From contig OU862927.1 in NCBI GenBank assembly GCA_917880885.1, forward strand, positions 20,801,450 to 20,865,449: DNA of 64,000 nucleotides, written 5' to 3'. A program made the translations under genes and the position numbers. Positions within the stretch are counted from its first letter, which is position 1. Every line of letters begins with the position of its first letter. Of the stretch, positions 54,091 through 64,000 are shown piece after piece. Origin of the DNA: Limnephilus marmoratus (taxonomy: Eukaryota > Arthropoda > Insecta > Trichoptera > Limnephilidae). The notes under the pieces are model-generated. The model was not told the DNA's origin. It ran no database searches and saw only the letters and a program-made list of their open reading frames with translations.

Positions 54091-54660
54091 TAAATTCAAA
54101 AGTTGAAATAATTGACACACCCTATTATATAAGTACTTCCACAAACTAACCTTTAAAATGCTGCCACAGGCTTAAAATAATTTTCATTACCATAATCTCT
54201 ATCTTAAAAGATGCATATTAATATGCCAAATATTATTCCATCAATAACTCAACGTGGATAGTGTTGTTGGATACAAAATGATTCCGGGCATGGGCTCTAC
54301 TATCCTGTGCTGTGTCAGCACTTTTGTTCTTAATTCTCTTATCATTGCTTTGTATATGCTGTATATTCCTTGTTTAATATTATTTAATTAATATTTTTCA
54401 AGGACTCCTAATAAGCACTATAGAATAATCTTAAGAATACGACCACCGAATACTAAATAATGTTTTTAAATTTTATTGTAGTTAAGCGCACAAACTGAAT
54501 CACACATAAATGCTCCATACAAATGTTAAGTTTTTTTTTATGACTTTATGTACGGGTTAAATCTTCCCCACGGGAAAAACTAAACCCTTTCATCCACTTT
54601 TCCACAAATGATCATCTAGTCAATCCACGCTATGCAAGTGCACTATATAAGTACACTAAA
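54091..54660. other. Intergenic, no recognised gene
   Basis: Nothing supported; borders the 5' truncation of LINE-C copy 2. Confidence 0.4.
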
Positions 54661-56837
54661 CAGATGATAAAATAGTCATAACGGATATAAGAAATATTGC
54701 AAATAAATTCAATGATTTTTTTACAAATGTTGCTTCAGATATAATAAATAACAATCCCTCATTTCAAAACCATATTCATCAACACACTCAAATGGACGAA
54801 CACTCTGAAAATAGTCCTAATTTAACCCAATTTAAACGTATTACCGAATCTGAAATAATAAAACACATTGACAATCTTAACACAAATACAGCCAATGGTC
54901 CAGATGAATTAAGCGCCATCGCTATCAAATCTATTAAACAACACATTTCGAAGCCCTCGCAACACATTTTTAATTCCTGTTTTGAAAAAAACGTTTTCCC
55001 AGACGCATTTAAACTCTCCAATATTGTACCAATAAATAAATCTGGATCAATCTTATCTAAACTTGACAATTACAGACCAATATCGCTAATATCCCAACTA
55101 GCGAAGATATTAGAAAAAATTATTAAAATACAAGTACTAGAGTTTCTAGAATCAAATGCACTTTTGTCCCCAAATCAATATGGTTTCAGAAAAGGTCTTA
55201 GTACAGATGACGCTTTATTTAATCTAACAAAAAATATATACACCAATTTTGACTTAAACATGAAAAGCTTATCAATCTTTTTAGACCTAAAAAAAGCGAT
55301 TGACACCGTTAATCAAAATAAACTGATTAGAAAACTAAATAATATTGGAATTAAAAATAATTGTCTGTCACTATTAACAAATTATTTACTTAATCGCAGA
55401 CAATGTACAAAAATTGGTGATAATATTAGTAAACCAGAATATGTGAGACATGGGGTTCCACAAGGTACAGTTATCAGTCCATTATTGTTCCTAATTTATA
55501 TCAATGACCTGTGTAATATCAGTATTCCGGGAAAACTATTCTCGTATGCTGATGATACTGCTATCACAGTCCATGGTAAATCATGGAAAGAAGTCTCTGA
55601 AAACGCAAAAAGGTGCACATCCATTGTCAAAGAATGGCTAAACCAAAACCTCCTAACTCTGAACTGTGAAAAAACTATGTATATTCCATTCTATAATACC
55701 AAAAGGGCGGCACCCTTAACTCACCTAAATATAAGGTTTCACAACAATTCTTGCAACCCTGTTTTGTGTTCTAACTGTATAGAAATGAATTCGGGGAACA
55801 CAGTTAAATATCTAGGAATTATTATAGACAGCCAACTAAAATGGACAAATCACGTAGAAAACCTTGTAAATAAACTTAGGTATTTGACTTACATTTTTAA
55901 ACGATTAAATAACATAGTTGATGTTAAAAGAATGAAACTGGTATATCATGCATTAGGGCAATCATCAATATCTTATGGAATAATTGGATGGGGGGGTATT
56001 TATGATACCCATATTAAGCAACTAGAAATTACTCAAAAATTAATCATAAAAATAATGTTGCATAAAGATGTTACCTACCCCTCCTTGCAATTATTCCAAG
56101 AAGCTGAACTCTTAGATATAAGAAAAATCTACTGTATGCAATGTCTGAAATATATATTTTCACGAAATGTATATTTTACAAAAAACGTAAAACGCTCCAG
56201 CAGTAGAGTAAATAATGCATTTGAGGTTCCCCTATGCAAAACTAGGCTTGCGCAAAGACATGCTTTCTTCCTTGCACCAAAAATCTATAATGCACTGTAT
56301 CAGACTATAGAAATTAAATCTAAAAACGTATCCTCTTACAGCATATACAAAAAATTAATAAAGACTTGGGTAACTACAAATGACACAAATACCTACCTGC
56401 TATAACATCTTACCTGTTATAACTTTACAAATCCCTAATTTTTATTTAACCGTTTTTGTTTTTCATATATATATATTTTTTTCTTAACTTAAGTTTTTTA
56501 AATACGGATTTATTTGTTCTATAAATATGTTAAAACATAATTATGTTTCAATTTACTAATTTAAAGTTTAATTTGCTATGTTGTATCTTAACTGCATTAA
56601 AAAAAAACTTAAGTACACCCACGAACTGGCGATGCCTATGCGGGATTTTTTTGTTACCATACATATATGTATACTATTGTAATATCTTTTTTTTTTGTTA
56701 AATTGTATTACTGTTTATCTTTAAGCTACATATTTAATTTTATAGTTCCCTTTTTTACTTCTTATCAAAATAAATGTTTTTTGTAATATTTTTATGTATG
56801 TAACAAAAAATTTATTAAAAAAAAAGAAAAAAAAAAG
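54660..56837 (+). mobile_element. LINE-C copy 2, 5'-truncated, open RT
   Basis: In-frame homologous residues begin at about 54681 (DIRNIANKFNDFFTNVASDI), upstream of the first Met. The RT ORF is followed by a 430-bp 3' UTR and a poly-A tail at 56814-56837. No endonuclease domain, so the copy is 5'-truncated. Confidence 0.85.
54792..56405 (+). CDS. Reverse transcriptase of jockey-type LINE (LINE-C)
   Basis: 537 codons, no internal stop. RT motifs in order: GPDE (36-39), NYRPISLIS (93-101), YGFRKGLSTDDAL (130-142), motif A FLDLKKAID (163-171), motif B GVPQGTVISP (221-230), motif C YADD (252-255), KYLGIIID (339-346), then thumb and a long C-terminus ending NTYLL. It would copy LINE RNA at nicked DNA (target-primed reverse transcription). 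Motif A has Ile in place of the usual Phe of KAFD; both Asp are kept. The Met at 54792 is not the native start: coding similarity reaches 54681, and the AP-type endonuclease that precedes RT is lost. The palm residues look sound, so RT activity is conceivable, but autonomous transposition is not. A partner copy is at 44505-45137. Confidence 0.9.
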   Translation: MDEHSENSPNLTQFKRITESEIIKHIDNLNTNTANGPDELSAIAIKSIKQHISKPSQHIFNSCFEKNVFPDAFKLSNIVPINKSGSILSKLDNYRPISLISQLAKILEKIIKIQVLEFLESNALLSPNQYGFRKGLSTDDALFNLTKNIYTNFDLNMKSLSIFLDLKKAIDTVNQNKLIRKLNNIGIKNNCLSLLTNYLLNRRQCTKIGDNISKPEYVRHGVPQGTVISPLLFLIYINDLCNISIPGKLFSYADDTAITVHGKSWKEVSENAKRCTSIVKEWLNQNLLTLNCEKTMYIPFYNTKRAAPLTHLNIRFHNNSCNPVLCSNCIEMNSGNTVKYLGIIIDSQLKWTNHVENLVNKLRYLTYIFKRLNNIVDVKRMKLVYHALGQSSISYGIIGWGGIYDTHIKQLEITQKLIIKIMLHKDVTYPSLQLFQEAELLDIRKIYCMQCLKYIFSRNVYFTKNVKRSSSRVNNAFEVPLCKTRLAQRHAFFLAPKIYNALYQTIEIKSKNVSSYSIYKKLIKTWVTTNDTNTYLL

Positions 56838-57768
56838 TATAATAAATACAAAATAATACAAGAACAACATGTCAAGCTACCAGAGAACAAATGGGAAAAT
56901 AATTCTCCGACTCCAGATATTTTCACATCAGAGGGTTCGGCTTGGTAGAACTCCTAGCTGGACCGATAAATTCTACTGTAAAAAATCTTTCGTAATCCTA
57001 CATTAATTATATTAAAATCATTATTATTAACATTGTTATTTATTTATTTATTGTTTCTTTACATGATAGGTATTACAGTTTACAATTCAATTTTCACTAA
57101 GACAAGCCTGTTTTGAGGGTATTATGGTTTAGGTTAGGTTAAGTTAAGCCAAAAATAAGGGAGTGATCAAGTTAGGTTAAAATAGGGGAGGAATCTCCTC
57201 ATCTATTTTAAACCACTGATACACCCCATTTAAACACTTTTGAGATAACCATTAAATTCCTTTGTAATTCCCTTTAGCATTTTAATAAAACTGAAAAAAA
57301 AAAACACACAAAAGGTTTGCAATTTTTTTTAACGTGAAGCATGCATTATTTCTGGTTGTCCCTATTTGTGGCTTGCCCGCCATAAAATGCGATATAATTG
57401 TTGTTTAAGTACCCATTAGTGTCCTGGATTATTTTATTTTTAGCAAACGCCGCTTTTTTAGCTTAATTAATAAAAATTAGCTTTTTAAAATACATATTTT
57501 TAGATGAAATGCTCGCCGGACTACGTGGGGGTAGTAAGGATTGAAGGTTTTAATGCAAAGGTTGCGGGTAACGTTTTTTCAGTGGTTATGCCCTCGAACA
57601 ATTTGAAATTGCCCTTGAATGGTCCTTGAACAATTGGAAAATATTAAACATGTAATTTGGCGGCTTGAAATATGAACATTAATGGACATTAAGCTCCATG
57701 CCTCTTGATGAAAATTACATTCCGTGGGTTTCATTTATATTTTTTCCGATTTTTCTGTTTCAGAATAA
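56838..57768. other. Intergenic with a LINE 3' end fragment
   Basis: TTATTTATTTATTGTTTCTT at 57040 and TTACATGATAGGTATTACAG look like a minus-strand LINE tail (57035-57120). Otherwise no feature. Confidence 0.4.
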
Positions 57769-58424
57769 GGAATTCCAGAGAAAAATATTATGGCTTTAAA
57801 AAAGTATATTCATATAGACCAAAAAATGCTGATTCTGAATACATACGTTTTATTTAATAATATTAAACGCAGAGTTTTTAAAAAATTATTAAAAAGTCAA
57901 TTTTTAATCGGATCGGAAAAACACGCCGTCAAGTTGGCATTATTGAAATTTTAGTGGTGACGTCACTGTTCGACGTGTCGTGACGTCACCGTAAAGTCAT
58001 TGTACGGGGATGTATGATATGATACAAGCCATCGTATTAATTTATTCATTTATTTACATACTGTTTATAGAGATTTAGTTGTTGGGTTTATTGAAATATT
58101 ATTTATGCCTAAATAATGTTTAAAAAATAAAGGTATCTCTTATTTATCTCTATTATTGAACATATTCAAAAACTACTGCGCAAAAAAATAGTAATGCTAT
58201 TTCTAGGGAGAATACTTCGAACAACGGAATTCAAAATGGCGGCAGTAGATCAGCTGATTGCCCGATCCTATACTAATTTTTCAGGAATGATGACGTCACA
58301 CGATTCTTATTCTCGACAATTATTTTAACTATTAATACTAACTCTAAAAATAAAAATAAAAATGCAATTTAAGTTAGAAGGTCATTATTCATTTAAAAAA
58401 ATAAAAACAATTGGACTGGAGTTC
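57769..58424 (-). mobile_element. CRE-rich MITE, copy 2
   Basis: Reverse of 23887-24585 over its whole length. TGACGTCA palindromes at about 57959-57966, 57981-57988 and 58291-58298. Ends GGAATTCCAGAG and CTGGAGTTCTCTATT. Confidence 0.75.
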
Positions 58425-58604
58425 TCTATTGTTGACTTTCAAACGTTAGAGCTAACCGTCCGACTGTTTTTTAGAAGGACAGATTATTGGATTTACATAT
58501 GCTAAACCTAAGACTTCTGCAACAACAAACTGTGTTTACAGAAGCCTTCACAAAAAGTTTTTTTAAAATATATATTTTTTTTATTTGAGCACCGCACATG
58601 TCTC

Positions 58605-58775
58605 AACTGGTTCCAACCATCTGGAGACGGTTAGATTAAGACATCTCCAATTTTTGGGTTTTCTGTGATGCTGAAGCTAGTGGGAGGCAAAAGTGATGGG
58701 GAGCGTAATGGGCCAAAGTACCTGACTTTTGGATCTGATCCGTAAACACGGCTAAAGCTATTTCAGGGGTGATAC
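58605..58775 (-). mobile_element. SINE2 fragment
   Basis: Minus strand: CTGAAATAGCTTTAGCCGTG, CATCACTTTTGCCTCCCAC and CCAAAAATTGGAGATG as in other SINE2 bodies. Confidence 0.6.
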
Positions 58776-58832
58776 TGAAAGTGTGTTTGTACGTATATAG
58801 GTTTGTAGCACTTTTTTCGTTTTTTTTTTTTT

Positions 58833-59143
58833 TTACATTAGCTCCACACAGGAGGGCCTGAATAAAATAATTCCCTCAGGGCCTATGTCATCTTAGGGGA
58901 TGCTGTGTGGAGGGTTTTTTAATGAAAGGAAGGAGAGGAAGTTCTGGGAAGGAAATAGGTATGAGGGGTGAGTAGGAACCTGGGGGTCAGTGTGTCCAGG
59001 ATTGACGGACGAATGAATCCATTCCTCCAACCGCGGTGCAAGGTGATGGGTCGAGAGAGCGGTCGAGTAGCGAACCACTTGGGGTGACCTATGGCAGGGG
59101 TGTTGGCTATCCAAGAAATGGTTCCCGGGGCGGCGGTACCCAT
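58833..59143 (-). mobile_element. SINE3, copy 3
   Basis: Minus strand starts GGGTACCGCCGCCCCGGGAA (59143) and ends CACACAGCATCCCC, hairpin (58857-58889, degenerate), CTGTGTGGAGCTAATGTAAA, then an A-tail (poly-T at 58820-58834). The most complete 3' end of the family. Confidence 0.8.
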
Positions 59144-59189
59144 TTTTTATTTTTTTTTTTTAATTTTTTTTTTTTTTTACATGTCACCG

Positions 59190-59510
59190 CACAATAGTCC
59201 CAACAGCTCCTGTCTGGAGCCAGTGGGACTATGACATCCCCAATTGGGGTACGTAGTGAGGCTGAAGTTAGTGGGGAGGGGAAGGAGATAGGGAAGAGGA
59301 AGGCGGGGAAGTACCCGGCTATTCAGATCTGGTCACCAAACACGACTTAAGCCATTTCAAGCAACGTTTCAATTCTGAATGGTGGCTTTACACCAGGGCG
59401 ATACTGAGAGTATCTTCCACTATGGAATGTGCCGCAAATATACTATATATTATTTTAAATTAATAAATTGTGAAAAAACACAAATTAACCAAATAAAATT
59501 TATTAGAAAC
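59190..59510 (-). mobile_element. SINE2, head-less copy
   Basis: Minus strand: AATTTGTGTTTTTTCACAAT, CAGTATCGCCCTGGTGTAAA, GAAACGTTGCTTGAAATGGC, ACGTACCCCAATTGGGGATG. The tRNA head is missing. Confidence 0.7.
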
Positions 59511-59701
59511 TTCGAAGTAAGGATTAAAGAACATATTATTATTATGATTATCTTTAAACAATAACAGTTTCTCGAAGTTTGCCAACCATTTGGCGGAAAC
59601 CAGTCACACCTTTAACTTCAATAGTGGAATAGAATTAATACATTTTAATGTCAATGGCATTCAGTTGGATAAACTGGAAATTTTAGAATTACGAATAAGT
59701 G

Positions 59702-60000
59702 TTTATCTATTTATTTAATTTACGCCTAAAGGGCTTTTACATAAATATATAAAGACAGTACAATTTTAACATGAGAAAGAATAATATAATATAAATAAAA
59801 GTTACAATGGAAAACAAAAATACGAACATGAAATAAAAGCAACAAAAATTTAAAAGTACAGTATAAAATAATAAAAACAATAAAGTTACGATAAAACAAA
59901 ATACATGCATGATATAAATATACATGGAACGAAAATTGTTAAGTAAGGTGTTTACAAATTTACAACAATAATCATGAATAACAAACACCTAAGTACTTAT
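59702..60000 (-). mobile_element. LINE-E-like 3' end
   Basis: TTTATTTAATTTACGCCTAA-AGGGCTTTTACAT at 59707 is the reverse of the shared GTAAAAGCCC...GGCGT(AAAT)n LINE tail. Coding part not recognisable. Confidence 0.6.
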
Positions 60001-60059
60001 TGGATTCTCGTAGCGTGAAACCGCTATGTTAATGCGAATTTGAATATAATATAATAAAA

Positions 60060-60300
60060 ATTGTCTTAAACGACCCAATATTAAACCTGTTCCCTTTGTA
60101 AATTGTCCCCAAAGATATTGAAATATAAGTTGAATATCTTTGATTGTCCCTCATTGCCCCTACCCACTCTTATATTTACATTGACACTATTGTCTATGTC
60201 TATTATTTATAATTAGTATAAATAAAAACCCTGAAGAAGTGAGCGTTACTCATGAAACATGTTGGTTTTTGTAAACAATAAAAGTGGTAAAAACTAAGAA
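60060..60300 (+). mobile_element. Penelope-like 3' end with hammerhead-like core
   Basis: Codon-level resemblance near 60150 (CCCCTACCCACTC) to the PYPPT end at 25870. CTGAAGA 60231-60237, helix II GTGAG/CTCAT (60239-60243/60249-60253), GAAAC 60254-60258. Flanked by SINE2 head DNA at 60331. Confidence 0.55.
60231..60258 (+). ncRNA. Hammerhead-ribozyme-like core
   Basis: Same box order as 26100-26126, but helix II differs at most positions while keeping pairing. Full ribozyme not demonstrated. Confidence 0.45.
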
Positions 60301-60330
60301 TTTTATTAATTTGAATTACAATTTATTTGC

Positions 60331-60400
60331 CACGCCGGGATTCGATCCCGCGACCTTCGGAGTGCGAGTCAAGAGCCTTACCACAGGACTACGCCGGCCT
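60331..60400 (-). mobile_element. SINE2 tRNA-like head
   Basis: Minus strand GGCCGGCGTAGTCCTGTGGT, B box GGATCGAATCCCGGCG; the SINE2 body does not follow, so the copy is 3'-truncated or an ancestor head. Confidence 0.65.
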
Positions 60401-61479
60401 ACCCATACCTCCCAAATTGTATTTTTGTAAATCGATAAATTGTTTCAGGAAAAAAATGGAAACAATCGTTTGCAATATGCAAGATAAAAACAACGTTATT
60501 CCATTCCTAAGATACGTGAACATTTCGAAATTAATATTTCGACTACATCTCTTTTTTTCCTATTCCCAAAGAAAATTACCACCTGTGGCTTAGTAATGAA
60601 CATTTGTCGTGTAATTATTTGTACAAGAGTTAATACATTAGCAAATTAATACCTTTACAAATGAATCAATATAATTAGTACAGGTATTAACATTGTTTTT
60701 CTACATAATTTTTCTAATATGGCAGAATGCACGGTGTATTAAATTTGAATGGAAACAAATTAATAGTACTTTTGGTTCCAAACCATTAAGCACGCGGTCC
60801 TTCTCTCTTACACTTGCCTGAAATTTTATATCGCCATCGCATTCGAATTTCGTAATCATGGTGAAACACAGTTTTGCATGGAAATACTTACCGAAATTAG
60901 GCCTGTAATTTGATCACGAAACACGCCCACAAGGCACTTCTTGTGTTATTCTTTATTCTAAAATTAATCATTATACTCCAAAAAAGTGATGGCGACCTCA
61001 CAAAATTAAAAACATCACAATGTGTGCAATTCACCCGCGGTTGAAGTGAAACCTTCAGAAAACTAAAGTAGACAAGATTGGGGAGACTACGAAGCACTTT
61101 TGTTATCAATGTATAGATTTTTTTTTCTATATTTTTGACGTAGAATTCTAAAGCACCTTTTCCTATACATTTAGTCATCATAGTATTTGTGTTTACTTCT
61201 TCCGAGTCGCTAGATGTTGCTTTCTTTCGTGTTTTCTTTGCCTGTTCATTTTGGAGTGGTTTGAAGATTGGATATTGATTTTAAAAAAATAAAGATATAT
61301 ACCTATGTTTTTTGGATTTCATAAGATTCGATCCTTAGTTCGCTGAATGTTGCCCACTAAGGTTCGTCAGGCACTTTATCATGGAGGCTTGCGTGGGACC
61401 GTGGAATTATCGTATTATATTGGAACCGAGTTATTTTATTGTTATCTCACTCTCTCGCAGACTAAATTTTATAGATGTA
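60401..61479. other. Intergenic, no recognised gene
   Basis: No supported frame; minus-strand frame 60897-61181 is unrecognised. Confidence 0.4.
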
Positions 61480-61766
61480 CTAGCAGACCGGGCCACACAT
61501 TGCTGTGGCTAACGAAACTCAACGCCATTACCCAACCTTTATAAAATCCACACCAGCTGCTTGCCAGCTGCCCGCTGCCCACTGCCTGAATTGAATATTT
61601 GAATTTCTCGGCTTTTCTCTACTATAATAAGGATGTATTATACCTATAAACCTTCCTCTTGAATCAATCTATCTATCGGTGAAAACCGCATGAAAATCCG
61701 TTGCGTAGTTTAAAAGATCTATGCGCATATACCTTTTGTGCGACTTCATTTTATACTATGTAATGA
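61480..61766 (-). mobile_element. Helitron type gamma copy 3
   Basis: The minus strand starts TCATTACATAGTATAAAATG at 61766 after A and ends CTAG at 61480 before T. The terminal hairpin GCCACA-GCAATG-TGTGGC sits 9 nt before the CTAG. 287 bp, intact ends, no coding. Confidence 0.85.
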
Positions 61767-62053
61767 TGATTTGTTTGTCTCTTTTTAGTGTCACTCGCTT
61801 CCGTTTCACTGAGTTTTAAATCACAAGGGTGCTAAAGAAGTTTTCACGTCAATAAAATACTTATTTATGTATCAAAGTTAATACATTATTTTGCTAAGTA
61901 GTGCTAAAAATTATATTTTTTTCAGAATTGATTTGTTACAATAAGCTATTCGGTGATAAGTAAACAACATTCTTACAAAAGTGTTACCAAGAATATTGAA
62001 TTGAGTGATATGAAAAGAGGTTTACGGGAGTACCTACACCAAGCATGCAGCGT

Positions 62054-62479
62054 TAAGCCTCGATGACACAGGGCGAGTTTACAAGCTACTATCTACTAAG
62101 TTTAAAAGCGGATAAATCGGCGAGTGAGATTGACATGATGACACACAAAACTGTCCACTCGCTCAGTAGCGTAGGAAACTGAGATCGCTGCTAGCGCCAG
62201 TAACAAGAAAAACGACGCCTGCGTGAACTAATTCTGTGATGTTTGACAGTCGAAATCAGCTGTTAATTGGCAGCCATCTTGAAAAACATAAATAAACCAA
62301 TCACGAGCAAGCGGAGCAAGCGTGTAGCGAGTAAAGTTGACGACCTTTCAACTTTTTTCGTAGATTGTCAACAATCTGCTAGTTAGCAAGTAACACGATG
62401 ACACCGAGCGAGTTTACTAATAAATAGTGAATTTCCCAGATAGCAGCTTGTAAACTCGCCCTGTGTCATCGACGCTTTA
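62054..62479. mobile_element. MITE, about 425 bp
   Basis: TIRs CGATGACACAGGGCGAGTTT (62061) and inverted at 62452-62471, extending outward to TAAGC. An inner partial copy (CGATGACACCGAGCGAGTTT at 62397) shows internal duplication of the end. No frame. Confidence 0.8.
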
Positions 62480-63099
62480 CTGATTGTCACGGTGATAATA
62501 ATGGACTGAAATTTTACTAGTATTGTCATGATGTTCATATAAAATAACATGCGTTAGAATGGTGCTATTCATTGCCTGGTGAACTTTTCACATGGTTCCC
62601 CCGAGAATAGCGAACAAAACAACGGATTCAAATTGGTAGTAAATGGTACAAATTTCAAGAGAATTGCGTTCCCAAAGATAGCAAGAAGCATTGGTAAATT
62701 AATCTATTCATCTAAACTTTCTTCGTCCATTGGAATCCGGTTTCCTTTATTTTCATCCGCCAGCGGCTGAAGAATGGCAGATGTTTGCGTTTTAATGAAT
62801 AACACAAAACGCACATATCAAAAAAAATCAACTAATTTAAATACCTAAATCAAACACAACATTTGTACAAAGGAATTTCAAATAGATTTGGACTAAAATA
62901 TACATTTATCCACCAGACAGAAAAGAAAATTAAAAAATCTAAACAAACTTAAAATCTTGGATTAACATTGGATCATCAACGAAGGTCGTATAATAAGTAT
63001 TATTCAACCAACCCAAATTAAAAGCTTAATGAGAAGTTCTCTAATTCCACTATTTTTACCATATATATTATGTTGGTATTTATTGAAAAAAAAAAAAAC
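62480..63099. other. Intergenic, no recognised gene
   Basis: Nothing supported. Confidence 0.4.
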
Positions 63100-63540
63100 A
63101 GTAATCGGGCGTATTTTTGGAAGGTCGAAATACTTCGTCTTTGCAATAAAATCTAAACAAATGGAATATTTCTGAACATATCCAAAAACTAAAAACTGTT
63201 TTTAAAAGGCGATGAAATGCGTTTACAAATGGTAACGGTTATTATCACCTCACATTTTCGCTGTTTCATAAAAAAAACAATGAATGAAAAATTCTCGAAA
63301 TTTAATGCTTTTTTTTCTCAAATTGCTACAGGAAAGTTTGGTTTCACAGAAGTGCACTATTAAATTTGTATAAGGTTAAATTCTAGATTTGAATATAAAG
63401 CGTGAAGTTTTCTCTTTCTAACACCGTTAAGATCATATTTCTCACCATGACACTAAGGGAGATATATACAATGATTCATATGAGACCTATGTGAGCTGGG
63501 ACAAATAAGGTTTCCTGAAATTAAACGGGTTAAAATAAAA
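63100..63540 (+). repeat. Diverged dispersed repeat, second copy
   Basis: Co-linear with 6650-7145 (see there). Confidence 0.5.
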
Positions 63541-63795
63541 TAATTGTGCCTGTCTCGGCACAATACATGCCTGGAAATATAAGTACAGTAAAAAAATGTA
63601 TAAACCCTATCTATGTAGATTTGCCTGATAAATAAATAAATGTTTAAGACATACAGTACAGAATTCCCACTATGATGTTTGTTCCCAAAGCTGTACAGTT
63701 GACCCACTAAAAACATCTAACAGGATCGTTTGAATTTTAAATTTTCGCTAGATGCAGTTGGACTGTGAAATTTCTACTGTTTGGAAAACAAAAAA

Positions 63796-64000
63796 ACGGG
63801 GTATTTTGCATTTCAGGGTGAACTTTTTGAACAAGTGGAAGGAGTTGCGATGGACAGTCTTCTGATGGAACTTCTTTATGGAGCTGTTCCGGATGTCATA
63901 AGGTCTATGTGGGCCAGACAGAGCGGACGATCTCCAAAAGGAGATCAGAACACTTTCGAGCGTGTAAACTTGGCCACCCTGAAGAATCGGCAATCGCCGA
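63796..64000 (+). pseudogene. Penelope-like element: RT motif fused to GIY-YIG, truncated by window end
   Basis: 63796-63880 reads TGYFAFQGELFEQVEGVAMDSL, the region of PLE reverse transcriptases just around the conserved Q..GVAMGSPLSP motif (here GS is DS and the rest is lost). From 63882, in another frame, comes CSGCHKVYVGQTERTISKRR, then SEHFRACKLGHPEESAIA: the GIY-YIG endonuclease core (VYVGQT, R, EH). About 300 codons that normally separate these parts are missing, so this is an internal deletion with a frame change. PLEs use RT plus GIY-YIG nuclease to insert. The element continues past 64000. Confidence 0.8.

Overview
The window looks like AT-rich, transposon-dense, gene-poor chromosomal DNA from an insect. 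Grounds: a (CCTAA/TTAGG)n telomere-type tract at 47416-47515, many jockey-type LINE remnants with AAATAAATAAA tails, tRNA-derived SINEs, small non-autonomous Helitrons ending CTAG|T, Penelope-like fragments, a deleted mariner, and frequent GTACCTAC words. Lepidoptera is my best guess, from the Helitron and minisatellite element types, but the sequence alone does not settle the order. No conventional host gene could be supported. The only long open frames that look like real proteins are a reverse transcriptase (54792-56405, +) and a PIN/XPG-like nuclease-type protein (49790-51352, -) inside a transposon. A 200-base assembly gap lies at 22989-23188.

Layout. 1-15 kb: decayed LINE copies (families called B and A here), a tRNA-Ala-like SINE with a foldback, a 72-bp x3 tandem repeat, a small Helitron, a Helitron carrying heat-shock-element-like words, and nested inverted repeats. 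14.6-21.1 kb: a TTAA-flanked 0.7-kb repeat, then two related Helitrons in opposite orientation, each carrying a hugely expanded 7-bp array (about 197 and about 60 units); the second is inserted in the 5' tip of another Helitron. 21.8-31.7 kb: LINE-D 3' end, a CRE-rich MITE, SINEs, an inverted Penelope-like unit, a transposon with an 18/19-bp minisatellite core, palindromes, and a 10-unit array of about 82 bp. 32-46.6 kb: more LINE-B, -A, -C and -E copies, the second and larger set of Penelope-type termini, a TATCGATA-rich hAT-like element, an RTE tail, a mariner remnant, and a LINE-in-LINE insertion with an 11-bp target duplication. 47.2-52.3 kb: an element with minisatellite inverted repeats around telomeric repeats, an inverted pair of tRNA-Thr-like SINEs, and a 3,088-bp long-TIR transposon inserted into a third copy. 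53-64 kb: a TIR element, LINE-C with an open RT frame, a second CRE MITE, further SINEs, Helitron and MITE copies, and a Penelope-like RT/GIY-YIG remnant running off the right edge.

How the parts relate. SINE3 shares the 3' hairpin tail of LINE-A, which fits LINE-A machinery having moved it. Three Penelope-type termini keep the same hammerhead-ribozyme-like core with different helix II sequences. The strongest single system is the 49080-52167 transposon: its ends and ATA target duplication can be read by comparing the filled SINE with a sister SINE, and it carries one PIN/XPG-like plus Cys-rich protein, which fits best with the Academ superfamily. Its gene is broken by an in-frame stop and a frameshift.
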